Source: Weissella minor | Lineage (GTDB): Bacteria > Bacillota > Bacilli > Lactobacillales > Lactobacillaceae | NCBI RefSeq assembly: GCF_001437425.1 | Contig: NZ_JQCD01000021.1 | Span: forward strand, 98,757-162,756 | Reading direction: 5' to 3' | DNA length: 64,000 nucleotides | Shown here: positions 53,581 to 64,000 of the stretch, piece by piece | Position numbering within the stretch: position 1 is the first letter of the stretch | How the letters are laid out: each line of letters starts with the position of its first letter | The notes under the pieces: generated by a model | What the model saw: the letters and a program-made list of their open reading frames with translations, nothing else | Told to the model about the DNA's origin: nothing | Databases searched by the model: none | Translations under genes and position numbers: made by a program

Positions 53581-54399
53581 ATGGGCGTTAAATTAATTGC
53601 AACTGACTTAGATGGCACTTTATTGAATGATGAAAAAACTTTTGATACTGTCTGGATGAAAACATTGTTGGATCGGATGGAAGCACAAAATATTCGCTTT
53701 GTTGCCGCGAGCGGGAATCAAAAAGTGAAATTGGCCGCTTACTTTGAATCGGTGGGGGCGGATCGGATTACGTATATCTCTGACAATGGGGCTTTGGTCT
53801 CACAGGGTGACGAGATTATTAGTGAACAAGCTTTGACAGCAGATCAAGTTGCCCGTGTTTTGACATGGAATGCAAAAAATCATCCGGTTGATGAAAATTT
53901 GGTTATGTTGTCGGGTGCAAAAGGGGCCTATGTCTCTAACCATGCCACTGAAGAAGTGATTGAGATGAGTCGCTTTTTCTTCCCTAATTTACAACAAGTT
54001 GAAAAATTTAATGAAATTGATGATGATATTTTCCGTGTTTCTTTGATTTGGGAACAGTCGGTTGATGTTAAACCTGAGATTGATGAATTGAAAGCTGAAT
54101 TTGGGAATGAATTACATACAACGGGGTCTGGCTTTGGATCAGTGGACTTGTTGGCACCAAATGTGAACAAACGAACTGGTCTAGAAACGCTTGCAGCCCA
54201 TTTTGATATTCAACCAGACGAAATGGTTGCCCTTGGCGATAATGATAATGATTTAGAAATGTTGCGTTATGTTGGGCGCCCATTTGTGATGCCTAATGCT
54301 GAGCAGTTTATGCACGATCGGATTCAAACCCAGGCCCTTGCTGATAATAATCACGATGGCGTGCTTAAGACAATTGAAGCCATCTTAGATGGTAAGTAA
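53581..54399 (+). CDS. HAD family hydrolase, Cof type
   Basis: 272 aa. Catalytic loop LIATDLDGTLLND (residues 5-17), motif II FVAASGNQ, and C-terminal ALGDNDNDLEMLRYVG metal loop with PNVNKRTGLETL (Lys motif). Same group as the protein at 43206 but a distinct paralogue. AAAGGAGG precedes the ATG. Substrate unknown. Confidence 0.87.
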   Translation: MGVKLIATDLDGTLLNDEKTFDTVWMKTLLDRMEAQNIRFVAASGNQKVKLAAYFESVGADRITYISDNGALVSQGDEIISEQALTADQVARVLTWNAKNHPVDENLVMLSGAKGAYVSNHATEEVIEMSRFFFPNLQQVEKFNEIDDDIFRVSLIWEQSVDVKPEIDELKAEFGNELHTTGSGFGSVDLLAPNVNKRTGLETLAAHFDIQPDEMVALGDNDNDLEMLRYVGRPFVMPNAEQFMHDRIQTQALADNNHDGVLKTIEAILDGK

Positions 54400-54500
54400 A
54401 GGTGATTTTTAGATAAATTTATATCTATTCACGTAAATTTACTGCTAAGATATACATGACGTTAACCATTGACAAATAAACTAATGGCGGAGGAAATGCC

Positions 54501-55289
54501 ATGATTTTTAATCGTTCAAAATCAGAAACACTTTTAGACAACGCGGAATTGGATATGGAACGTATTCCAGAACACGTTGCAATGATTATGGATGGAAATG
54601 GCCGTTGGGCTAAAAAAAGAAATATGCCGCGTGTGGCCGGACATCAACAGGGAATGGAAGTTGTTAAAACTGTTGCTAAAGCGGCTGCACAGCGTGGTGT
54701 GAAAGTGCTAACGTTGTATGCATTTTCAACTGAAAACTGGAAGCGTCCTGAAGATGAAGTTGGCTTTTTGATGAAGTTACCGGGTCGTTTTTTCGATACA
54801 TTTATTCCTGAAATCAAAGCGAATAATATTCGCGTTGAAATTATTGGAGAGATTGATGGCGTACCGGCTGATACAAAACGAGTTGTGCTAAACGCTGTTG
54901 AGCAAACGGCAGATAATACGGGGATGATTTTAAACTTTGCGTTGAATTATGGATCGCGGGCTGAAATTGTTGACGGTATCAAGGAAATGGCCTTAGCTGT
55001 ACAACAGGGTGAGTTAGCAATTGATGATATAACTGAAGCGACGGTCAGTGAACATTTGATGACTGCGCAATTGGGGGCTTTAGCTGATCCGGATTTGTTA
55101 ATTCGAACGGGTGGCGAACAACGGTTATCTAATTTTTTGATGTGGCAGTCCGCCTATTCAGAATTTATTTTTATGGATACACTTTGGCCTGATTTAACAG
55201 CAGATATATTTGATGAAACATTATTGACATTCCAGCAGCGCAATCGGCGTTTTGGTGGATTAGCTGAAAATAATAGTGATAAGAAATAG
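54501..55289 (+). CDS. uppS: undecaprenyl diphosphate synthase
   Basis: Cis-prenyltransferase making the C55 lipid carrier, 262 aa. VAMIMDGNGRWAKKR holds the catalytic aspartate (D31), TLYAFSTENWKRP the substrate-binding segment, and LIRTGGEQRLSNFLMWQSAYSEFIF the diphosphate-binding arginines. AGGAGG-like GGAGG precedes the ATG. First gene of uppS-cdsA. Confidence 0.97.
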   Translation: MIFNRSKSETLLDNAELDMERIPEHVAMIMDGNGRWAKKRNMPRVAGHQQGMEVVKTVAKAAAQRGVKVLTLYAFSTENWKRPEDEVGFLMKLPGRFFDTFIPEIKANNIRVEIIGEIDGVPADTKRVVLNAVEQTADNTGMILNFALNYGSRAEIVDGIKEMALAVQQGELAIDDITEATVSEHLMTAQLGALADPDLLIRTGGEQRLSNFLMWQSAYSEFIFMDTLWPDLTADIFDETLLTFQQRNRRFGGLAENNSDKK

Positions 55290-55307
55290 GAATAGGGAGT
55301 TGGATTT

Positions 55308-56102
55308 ATGCGTACGAGAGTAATAACAGCGATTGTTGCATTGGCAATTTTTTTGCCAATTGTTTTCGCTGGAGGAATTTGGATTCAAATTTTAGCAGCT
55401 TTATTGGCTGTCATTGCAACTGGTGAAATTGTCATGATGCATCGCACATTATTGGTTGATTTTGGTGCGATTTTAGCGATGCTAGGTGCAGCGATTATGA
55501 CTTTGCCTTCAGAATTTATGACAGCGTTGAATGCGCCGGTTATTATGCATCGCTCAACGATGTTATATGTGTTTGTTTTGTTGATGCTTGTACATACAGT
55601 TTTGGCAAAAAACAAATTTAATTTCGAAGATGCCGGGGTATTTACCTTAGCGATGATGTATATCGGACTTGGTTTCCACATGTTCGTGCAAGCCCGTTTT
55701 GCCGGACTAGGGGCCTTGTTCTTTGTGCTATTGATTGTTTGGACGACTGATTCAGGGGCATATATGATTGGCCGTAAAATTGGAAAGACCAAGTTGGCGC
55801 CTGCCATTAGCCCAAACAAAACTTGGGAAGGTTCAATTGGTGGAACCCTTGTTGCTGTTCTTGTCGCAGCGGTTTATGCTTACTTTGTACCACTTCAATT
55901 TAGTTGGGGTGTGATGGTCTTCATTAGTCTATTGGTTTCAATTTCTGGTCAATTCGGTGATTTGATTGAATCAGCTTTGAAGCGTTTCTATAAGGTGAAG
56001 GATTCAGGAACAATTTTGCCTGGACACGGTGGTATTTTGGATCGTTTTGATTCAATGTTAATCGCTTTCCCTGTTTTCTATTTGCTAGGTGGCATGGGTT
56101 AA
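55308..56102 (+). CDS. cdsA: phosphatidate cytidylyltransferase
   Basis: Makes CDP-diacylglycerol, 264 aa with about seven hydrophobic segments. The C-terminal signature SGQFGDLIESALKRFYKVKDSGTILPGHGGILDRFDSM is complete. It follows uppS by 18 bases. Terminator follows, then rseP. Confidence 0.96.
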   Translation: MRTRVITAIVALAIFLPIVFAGGIWIQILAALLAVIATGEIVMMHRTLLVDFGAILAMLGAAIMTLPSEFMTALNAPVIMHRSTMLYVFVLLMLVHTVLAKNKFNFEDAGVFTLAMMYIGLGFHMFVQARFAGLGALFFVLLIVWTTDSGAYMIGRKIGKTKLAPAISPNKTWEGSIGGTLVAVLVAAVYAYFVPLQFSWGVMVFISLLVSISGQFGDLIESALKRFYKVKDSGTILPGHGGILDRFDSMLIAFPVFYLLGGMG

Positions 56103-56118
56103 ACAATGATTTTTAGAG

Positions 56119-56147
56119 AGCTTAATCCATTGGATTAGGCTTTTTTT
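56119..56147 (+). terminator. intrinsic terminator after cdsA
   Basis: 10-bp stem AGCTTAATCC/GGATTAGGCT (one G-U), loop ATT, T run. Confidence 0.88.
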
Positions 56148-56241
56148 AAAGCATAATTTTTTATAAAGTACGTGCGTTCAGCCGGGTGGATATATTAAAC
56201 TGGACAACAGATAGATAAAAATTAAAAAAATGGAGAAAATG

Positions 56242-57498
56242 ATGCAAACATTAATCACGTTTATTTTGGTTTTTGGGGTTATCGTCATTGTGCATGAGTT
56301 TGGTCATTTTTATTTTGCTAAAAAATCAGGTGTCCGAGTTCGTGAATTTGCAATAGGCATGGGTCCAAAATTATTTCAAACGCAACGCAATGGAACGACT
56401 TATACGTTGCGAATTTTGCCAGTTGGTGGCTATGTACGGATGGCTAGCCGGGCCGAAGCGGAAGAAAATCCTTTGCAGCCAGGCATGACGGTGATGCTAG
56501 GGGTTGTCGATGGTGTCGTTGAAAAAATTAATTTAGCAGAACAAGTTGAAATTATCGGTGGCCGTGCCTTTACGGTTAATGATTTTGATTTAGTTGATGC
56601 ATTGTTTATTGAGGGTTACTTCGAGAATGAAGAGACACTAACCCGCTTACCAGTTGATCATGATGCAAGTATGATTGAATCTGATGGTACTGAATTGTTG
56701 ATTGCACCACGCGATACGCAATTTGAGTCCGCAAAATTATGGCAGCGTGCGTTGATTAATTTTGCCGGACCTTTAAACAATTTTTTGTTAACGATTGTGT
56801 TATTTACGGGTGTCGCCTTTGCAATGCCTGGGGTAACTACGACAACTTTGGATGAAGTACAATCTAATTCACCAGCGCTTCAAGCCGGTTTGAAGTCAGG
56901 TGATGACATCAAATCAATTGATGGTAAAAAAGTGCGTTCATGGCAAGATATGCAAACGATGGTTCAAGGCTCAAGTGCTGCGAGCTTAAAAATGACGTAT
57001 GAACGTAACTCAAAGACGCAAACCGTGACGGTTAAACCACAAGCGAAGGAAATTCAAGGTCAGAAAGTCCGACAAATTGGGGTGACGCCAGAATTGACGA
57101 AAGCGCCAGGGGCGCGTTTGAATTATGCATGGCAAGTGACTAAGCAATCAGCCACACAAATTTGGCGGGCGATTATTGGCTTGTTCCAAAGCTTCTCACT
57201 AAATAAATTAGGTGGACCCGTTGCAATCTATAAGAATACTGAACAAGTCAGTTCATATGGCTTGATTAGTGTCATTAGTTTCACGGCGATGCTATCAATT
57301 AATTTGGGGATGATGAACTTACTACCAATTCCAGCTTTGGATGGTGGGAAGTTATTGTTGAATTTGATTGAGGCGATTTTCCGTCGTCCAATTTCTGAAA
57401 AAGTTGAAATGACTGTGACGATTGCTGGCGCAGCGTTGCTTGTCGTTTTGATGATTGCAGTGACCGGAAACGATTTATTCCGTTACTTTATTAAATAA
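56242..57498 (+). CDS. rseP: RIP metalloprotease RseP/RasP (site-2 protease)
   Basis: Intramembrane zinc protease, 418 aa from ATG 56242, six bases after GGAG at 56232-56235; ATGs at 56230 and 56239 are too close to or upstream of that site. HEFGH (residues 18-22) is the zinc motif in the first helix, a PDZ domain covers about 205-285 (NSPALQAGLKSGDDIKSIDGKKV), and NLLPIPALDGGKLLLNLIEA is the second catalytic (LDG) motif. Like other Firmicutes RasP it probably cleaves anti-sigma or membrane stress proteins. Between cdsA and proS, the conserved order. Confidence 0.95.
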   Translation: MQTLITFILVFGVIVIVHEFGHFYFAKKSGVRVREFAIGMGPKLFQTQRNGTTYTLRILPVGGYVRMASRAEAEENPLQPGMTVMLGVVDGVVEKINLAEQVEIIGGRAFTVNDFDLVDALFIEGYFENEETLTRLPVDHDASMIESDGTELLIAPRDTQFESAKLWQRALINFAGPLNNFLLTIVLFTGVAFAMPGVTTTTLDEVQSNSPALQAGLKSGDDIKSIDGKKVRSWQDMQTMVQGSSAASLKMTYERNSKTQTVTVKPQAKEIQGQKVRQIGVTPELTKAPGARLNYAWQVTKQSATQIWRAIIGLFQSFSLNKLGGPVAIYKNTEQVSSYGLISVISFTAMLSINLGMMNLLPIPALDGGKLLLNLIEAIFRRPISEKVEMTVTIAGAALLVVLMIAVTGNDLFRYFIK

Positions 57499-57504
57499 CA
57501 AATG

Positions 57505-57539
57505 AATGATAACTCACTTGAGTTATCATTTTATTTTTC
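57505..57539 (+). terminator. intrinsic terminator after rseP
   Basis: Perfect 11-bp stem AATGATAACTC/GAGTTATCATT, loop ACTT, T-rich tail. Confidence 0.88.
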
Positions 57540-57579
57540 TCAAAAATTCAGTTGTATGGTAAGATGTTTAGAAGAGTAG

Positions 57580-59343
<1,764 letters not shown>

Positions 59344-59354
59344 TTATAAAATAA

Positions 59355-59384
59355 GAAAAACCTAAGGATGCCTTGGGTTTTTTT
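59355..59384 (+). terminator. intrinsic terminator after proS
   Basis: Stem AACCTAAGG/CCTTGGGTT (one G-U), loop ATG, T run. Confidence 0.9.
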
Positions 59385-59440
59385 ATTTTCACAATGAGTT
59401 GGTATAATAGAGTGAATAAATTAAACGAAGGAGGCAACGA

Positions 59441-62400
59441 ATGGCTTTAACAGCACAGGAACAATTTCAAACATTGTTAAATCAACTAGAGATTGAACCA
59501 ATTCCCGAGAGTTTTCAAGGCGCAGCGTTGGAAAAGTTGATTGTCCACAAACAATCACGTGTCTGGCAATTTAACTTTCATTTTCAGACTTTACCAGCAG
59601 TTGCTGATTTTTCGAATCTTGTGAATCGCATGCAAACAACTTTTGCCGCCATTGCACAGAGTACTTTTCAAATCACTTTAGAACAGCAACCAAACTTAAA
59701 TGAAATTGTTGATTATTGGTCTTGGACCTTGCAACAGTGCCAACAAAAGTCGGGGGCTTTTCAGCGTGCATTTTCGCAAGTGATGCCTGAAATTCGCAAT
59801 GACCATTTGTTGTTGGTATTCGAAAATGAAGCCTGGGCCCGTTATGCGCATCAAACAGGCATGGCGATTATTAATGCGGCTTACCATCGTTTAGGGTTAA
59901 CGCAGGATTTGCCAATTCAAATTGATTTTGATGAGCAAAAAGCAGCTGAATCTGCAGCGCAGATGGCGATGCAACGGGCACAGCAAGAGCAAGATATTGC
60001 CCAACAAGCGAAAGTTCAAATTGAGCAAGCGCAGCAGCAACGCAAACAAGCAAATAATGCCAAACCGGCCAAAGCAAATTCGGACAAAGCTCTGGGCCGT
60101 AAAATTGCGAGTGATAGTGTCCCAACGCCAATGATTGAAATTGAAGATGAAGAGCGTTCAATTATTGTTGAAGGGTATATTTTTGCGTCTGAAATTCGTG
60201 AACTAAAATCAGGGCGTCAATTAATTACGTTAAAAGTAACGGATTATACGAGTTCATTTATTCTAAAGAAGTTTTCGCGTGATGAAGGGGATGAAGAGTT
60301 CTTTGAGAAGTTGAAGGTGGGTGCTTGGATTCGCGCACGTGGGCCGATTCAACAAGATGACTTTGTGCGTGACTTGACGATGAATGCTTATGATATTGAA
60401 TTAATTAAGCATGCAGCACGTCAAGATACGTATCAGGGTGAACGAAAGCGTGTTGAATTACATACACATTCACTTATGTCAACGATGGATGCAACGAACA
60501 GTATCGGTGAGTATGTGAAGCAAGCCGCTGCTTGGGGCATGGAAGGGATTGCCATTACGGATACTGCTGGGGCCCAAGGTTTTCCTGAAGCTGCCAGTTC
60601 GGCCGCTAAAAATGGCATCAAGATGGCGTATGGTGTTGAAGTTAACTTAGTTGAAGATGGTGAGCCGATTGTCTTAAATCCACAACATAAAGTGTTGGAT
60701 GGTGCTGAATATGTGGTATTTGATATTGAGACCACTGGTTTGTCAGCAGCTTATGATCGAATCATTGAACTGTCAGCTGTGAAGATGCAAAAAGGCAATG
60801 TCATTGCTGAGTTTTCTGAGTTTATTGACCCTGGCTTTTCTTTGAGTGAAACAACGGTTAATTTGACATCAATTACGGATGCAGATGTGCAGGGGTCTAA
60901 ACCTGAAAAACAAGTGCTAGAAGAATTCCGTGAATTTTATGGTGATGATATTTTAGTTGGACACAATGTGACTTTTGACGTGGACTTTGTGAACGAGGCT
61001 TATGTGCGTTACGACATGGAAGTGATCGAAAATGCGGTTATTGATACGTTGCCCTTAGCACGATTGCTTTATCCAACAATGCGTTCATATCGTTTGAATA
61101 CATTGGCGAAGCATTTTAGTGTCAATTTGGAACATCATCACCGTGCGATTTATGACGCGGAAACAACGGGGCATTTGAATCAAATTTTCTTGGCGCAAGC
61201 AAATGAAGATTTTGGTGTGACTTATGCTGATGAATTGAATGACCATATGACGGATAATGATGCCTGGCGTCATGGACGTCCACATAAGGCTGTTTTGATG
61301 ATTCAGCACCAACAAGGGGTTAAAAATCTGTATAAACTACTTTCTAAATCAAATACAGATTATTTTTATCGTGTGCCACGTGTGCCGCGTTCGCTTTTGA
61401 ACGAGTATCGTGATGGGTTGTTAGTTGGAACAGGTGATACCTCAGGTGATTTCTGGGAAGCTTTGATGCAAAAAGGTGTTGCTGAAGCGACTAATAAGGC
61501 CAAGTATTATGATTATATTGAAATTCACCCTTCTGCTAATTACCAAGCCGCGATTGAAGCCGAATTAATTCAAAATGAAGCACGTTTACGAGAATTGATG
61601 CAACAAGCAGTCGCAATTGGTGAAAAATTGGATAAGCCAGTTGTTGTGACTGGAGATGTACATTATTTGAATCCTGAAGATGCGATTTATCGTAAAGTTT
61701 TGATTAGTTCACAAGGGGGCGCGAACCCGCTTAATCGTTATAGCTTACCGGATTTACATTTTAGAACGACGCAAGAAGTCTTAGACGACTTTGCGTGGAT
61801 GGGTGAAGAGCAAGCTAAACAATTAGTGATTGAAAATCCACACCGTGTGTTGGATATGATTGATGAAGTTGAAGCAATTAAGTCGGGAAACTATCCACCT
61901 AATATGCCAACGGCTGAAGATGAAATTAAACAAAGAACCTATGACACTGCGTATCAAATGTATGGTAAGCCGTTGCCGGCATTGATTGAGGCTAGAATTG
62001 AACAAGAATTGAAGTCGATTATTTCCAATGGTTTCTCGGTTATTTATTTAGTGGCCCAACGTTTAGTGGCTAAATCGAATAAAGACGGGTATCTGGTTGG
62101 GTCGCGTGGTTCGGTCGGCTCATCATTAGTTGCCTTGCTGATTGGGGTGACCGAAGTGAATGCTTTGCCACCGCATTATCGTAGTGAAAATGGTGATTAT
62201 GTTGAATTTGCTGATCCACGAAAATATGAATCTGGTTATGATTTGCCGGAGAAGTTCAGTCCGATTGACGGAACACGTTTAATTGGTGATGGTCATAATA
62301 TCCCCTTTGCGACTTTCTTGGGATTTAAAGGAAACAAGGTTCCGGATATTGATTTGAATTTCTCGGGAGACTATCAACCATATGCCCATAATTATATGAA

Positions 62401-63763
62401 ATCGTTATTCGGTGAGAATAATGTGTTTCGTGCTGGAACGATTGCGACAGTCGCTGATAAAACAGCCTACGGTTATGCCAAGGCATATGAACGTGAACAT
62501 GAGTTGCATTTACGTGGGGCTGAAATTGATCGCTTGGCTGCAGGTGCAACTGGTGTTAAACGTACAACTGGGCAACATCCAGCGGGAATCTTAATTGTGC
62601 CGGATGATATGGAAATTTATGATTTTACGCCAATTCAATTTCCGGCCGATGATCTTTCGGCAACATGGCTGACAACCCACTTTGATTTCCACTCAATTCA
62701 CGATAATATCCTAAAGATGGATATCTTGGGACATGATGATCCAACGATGATTCGTGCGCTACAAGATATGTCTGGGATTGATCCGACGACGATTCCAATG
62801 GATGACCCAGGTGTGATGAGCTTATTTTCGTCACCAGATGCCTTGGGTGTCACGGAAGAGCAAATCATGTCAAAGACAGGAACGCTAGGTGTGCCTGAAT
62901 TTGGAACGGCGTTTGTGCGAGGGATGTTAGAAGAAACCCATCCGAAGAACTATTCTGAATTGCTACAAATTTCTGGACTTTCCCACGGAACTGATGTGTG
63001 GCGTGGAAATGCTGACGAATTGATTAAAGATGGTGTGGCTGATATTGGAACCGTTATTGGAACGCGTGACAAAATCATGACCGACTTAATTAATTATGGG
63101 GTACAACCTGAGTCTTCATTCCAAATCATGGAAAAGGTTCGTAAAGGAAAAGGTGTCTCTGAAGAGTATCAGGCAGAAATGCGTGCCGCTGGTGTACCGG
63201 AATGGTATATTGAATCATGTTTCAAGATTAAGTATATGTTCCCACGTGCCCACGCGGCGGCCTATGTCTTAATGGCATTGCGAATTGCCTACTATAAGGT
63301 TTATTTCCCAATGCTTTACTATTGTGCTTATTTCTCGGTCCGTGCAACCAACTTCGATATTGTGTCGATGTCGCGTGGATTGAATTCAACTAAATCAAAA
63401 ATTCAAGAAATTCGTAGTCAGGGAAATGAGGCTTCTGCTAAAGATAAAGACTTAATGACAGTCTTAGAATTGGCCAATGAAGCACTAGAACGTGGCTATG
63501 ATTTCAGTATGGTTGATTTATATAAGTCTGATTCAGAAGAATGGAAGATTGATGGGAATACATTGATTGCACCGTTTAACTCTGTACCAGGATTGGGTGA
63601 TAACGTTGCCAAGCGTATCGTTGCCGCTCGTGCAGAAGGAGAATTCTTATCAAAGGAAGATCTTGCCCAACGTGGTGGGGTGTCTAAGACGTTGATGGAT
63701 TTCTTTAATGAAAATGGTGTGCTTGAGGGGATGCCAGATGAAAATCAATTAGCATTGTTTTAA
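59441..63763 (+). CDS. polC: DNA polymerase III, PolC-type alpha subunit
   Basis: Main replicative polymerase of low-GC Gram-positives, 1440 aa. Order: N-terminal domains with an Ala/Gln-rich linker (about 160-215), OB fold, PHP domain ([13 protein letters not shown], about residue 340), the inserted 3'-5' exonuclease (VFDIETTGL about 426, with [14 protein letters not shown] and [15 protein letters not shown]), the rest of PHP, then the polymerase core with catalytic [14 protein letters not shown] (about 967-980) and [22 protein letters not shown]-terminal helix-hairpin-helix [21 protein letters not shown] precedes the ATG. Full length with intact proofreading residues. Confidence 0.98.
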   Translation: MALTAQEQFQTLLNQLEIEPIPESFQGAALEKLIVHKQSRVWQFNFHFQTLPAVADFSNLVNRMQTTFAAIAQSTFQITLEQQPNLNEIVDYWSWTLQQCQQKSGAFQRAFSQVMPEIRNDHLLLVFENEAWARYAHQTGMAIINAAYHRLGLTQDLPIQIDFDEQKAAESAAQMAMQRAQQEQDIAQQAKVQIEQAQQQRKQANNAKPAKANSDKALGRKIASDSVPTPMIEIEDEERSIIVEGYIFASEIRELKSGRQLITLKVTDYTSSFILKKFSRDEGDEEFFEKLKVGAWIRARGPIQQDDFVRDLTMNAYDIELIKHAARQDTYQGERKRVELHTHSLMSTMDATNSIGEYVKQAAAWGMEGIAITDTAGAQGFPEAASSAAKNGIKMAYGVEVNLVEDGEPIVLNPQHKVLDGAEYVVFDIETTGLSAAYDRIIELSAVKMQKGNVIAEFSEFIDPGFSLSETTVNLTSITDADVQGSKPEKQVLEEFREFYGDDILVGHNVTFDVDFVNEAYVRYDMEVIENAVIDTLPLARLLYPTMRSYRLNTLAKHFSVNLEHHHRAIYDAETTGHLNQIFLAQANEDFGVTYADELNDHMTDNDAWRHGRPHKAVLMIQHQQGVKNLYKLLSKSNTDYFYRVPRVPRSLLNEYRDGLLVGTGDTSGDFWEALMQKGVAEATNKAKYYDYIEIHPSANYQAAIEAELIQNEARLRELMQQAVAIGEKLDKPVVVTGDVHYLNPEDAIYRKVLISSQGGANPLNRYSLPDLHFRTTQEVLDDFAWMGEEQAKQLVIENPHRVLDMIDEVEAIKSGNYPPNMPTAEDEIKQRTYDTAYQMYGKPLPALIEARIEQELKSIISNGFSVIYLVAQRLVAKSNKDGYLVGSRGSVGSSLVALLIGVTEVNALPPHYRSENGDYVEFADPRKYESGYDLPEKFSPIDGTRLIGDGHNIPFATFLGFKGNKVPDIDLNFSGDYQPYAHNYMKSLFGENNVFRAGTIATVADKTAYGYAKAYEREHELHLRGAEIDRLAAGATGVKRTTGQHPAGILIVPDDMEIYDFTPIQFPADDLSATWLTTHFDFHSIHDNILKMDILGHDDPTMIRALQDMSGIDPTTIPMDDPGVMSLFSSPDALGVTEEQIMSKTGTLGVPEFGTAFVRGMLEETHPKNYSELLQISGLSHGTDVWRGNADELIKDGVADIGTVIGTRDKIMTDLINYGVQPESSFQIMEKVRKGKGVSEEYQAEMRAAGVPEWYIESCFKIKYMFPRAHAAAYVLMALRIAYYKVYFPMLYYCAYFSVRATNFDIVSMSRGLNSTKSKIQEIRSQGNEASAKDKDLMTVLELANEALERGYDFSMVDLYKSDSEEWKIDGNTLIAPFNSVPGLGDNVAKRIVAARAEGEFLSKEDLAQRGGVSKTLMDFFNENGVLEGMPDENQLALF

Positions 63764-63768
63764 AATAA

Positions 63769-63795
63769 AAAGTCGGCCATGGGCCGGCTTTTTTT
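63769..63795 (+). terminator. intrinsic terminator after polC
   Basis: 8-bp stem AGTCGGCC/GGCCGGCT (one G-U), loop ATG, T run. Confidence 0.92.
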
Positions 63796-63827
63796 AATGT
63801 TCACTTATTTTGTTTAAATATTAGGAG

Positions 63828-63856
63828 TTGACGAACGTTCGTTAATAGGGTAATAT
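63828..63856 (+). promoter_or_regulatory. upstream promoter P1 of the probable rRNA operon
   Basis: TTGACG (63828-63833), exactly 17 bases, TAATAT (63851-63856). A perfect palindrome ACGAACGTTCGT (63831-63842) overlaps the -35 end and the spacer. Confidence 0.7.
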
Positions 63857-63874
63857 AGATTTCGTTGATAAGTT

Positions 63875-63894
63875 GTTTACGCGAAGCCGTAAAC
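63875..63894 (+). promoter_or_regulatory. inverted repeat between P1 and P2
   Basis: GTTTACG and CGTAAAC, seven bases each, around CGAAGC. Transcripts from P1 would carry it as a hairpin before P2. Confidence 0.55.
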
Positions 63895-63923
63895 GAGGCG
63901 AAAAAAACAATTTGAAAAAGTTG

Positions 63924-63952
63924 TTGACATTCATTTATCAACTGTGTATTAT
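63924..63952 (+). promoter_or_regulatory. downstream promoter P2 of the probable rRNA operon
   Basis: TTGACA (63924-63929), exactly 17 bases, TATTAT (63947-63952): near-consensus. It is preceded by an A/T-rich stretch (UP-element-like, 63901-63922). The leader after it (AAGCAAGTTGCTT hairpin, then GTAGATCATTG at the end of the window) resembles the spacer found before 16S rRNA in Leuconostocaceae. The rRNA gene itself is beyond the window. Confidence 0.75.
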
Positions 63953-64000
63953 TAATTAAGTTGTCGCAAGCAAGTTGCTTGACCAACAAGTAGATCATTG

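Noticed and set aside
63831..63842. LexA-type operator in P1
   Set aside because: GAAC and GTTC touch with no spacer, while the Gram-positive LexA box needs four bases between them.

Overview
The window is a stretch of low-GC Gram-positive chromosome that looks like core genome of a lactic acid bacterium of the Leuconostoc/Weissella branch (Lactobacillaceae), most likely Weissella. The genus is an inference from gene content and protein style: alr-mazF, pepV, gdpP-rplI-dnaB, mreB-DUF2969-rodA, uppS-cdsA-rseP-proS-polC, Lactobacillales-type PurR boxes, and 6-phosphogluconolactonase as expected of a heterofermenter. I found no insertion sequence, prophage, CRISPR array or other sign of recent transfer. 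Most transcription units end in a clear intrinsic terminator.

Layout. 1-7.8 kb: end of alr, mazF without a visible mazE, a HelD-like ATPase, trpS, a Ppx/GppA phosphatase, nnrD and dipeptidase pepV. 7.9-12.2 kb: a secreted DUF1002 protein, biotin ligase and bioY, a guanylate-kinase-like protein, then a two-gene unit of unknown function (serine-rich anchored protein plus membrane protein). 12.2-15.3 kb: a glutamine/polar amino acid ABC transporter (ATPase, binding protein, two permeases) behind a promoter and a strong leader hairpin. 15.3-17.1 kb, minus strand: 6-phosphogluconolactonase and a YczE/YitT-type membrane protein. 17.1-23.2 kb: the oppABCDF oligopeptide transporter. 23.3-25.1 kb: a NiaR-like regulator and a NiaP-like niacin transporter with a palindromic operator between them. 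25.3-29.5 kb: gdpP (c-di-AMP phosphodiesterase), rplI, dnaB. 29.5-38.1 kb: MFS and ArAE-like membrane proteins, an oxidoreductase, a DUF454 protein, ispE, an SseB-like protein, ferredoxin/flavodoxin-NADP reductase, gpmA, a DedA protein and a DUF308 protein.

38.2-43.2 kb: cell-envelope genes murF (minus strand) and mreB-DUF2969-rodA, then proC and a tRNA-Glu. 43.2-46.0 kb: a HAD phosphatase and nagA-nagR with a recognisable NagR operator in the promoter. 46.0-48.9 kb: rpsD with a structured leader, and ezrA. 49.0-52.4 kb: a purine permease divergent from purA-hpt, with PurR-box-like sites between them. 52.4-63.8 kb: an unidentified membrane protein, a second HAD phosphatase, uppS, cdsA, rseP, proS and polC. 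The last 200 bases hold two tandem, near-consensus promoters and what appears to be the leader of a ribosomal RNA operon that begins beyond the window.

The genes serve nutrient import (peptides, glutamine, niacin, biotin, purines), envelope growth and division, replication and translation. I do not see a clearly new multi-gene system. The most unusual points are regulatory or protein-level: both ABC solute-binding proteins lack any cysteine and so cannot be lipoproteins; the opp promoter sits inside an inverted repeat and oppA is followed by a hairpin starting in its stop codon; the gln leader carries an unbroken 12-bp stem; the rpsD leader has mutually exclusive hairpins next to its ribosome binding site; and the nag and nia promoters carry clear operators.
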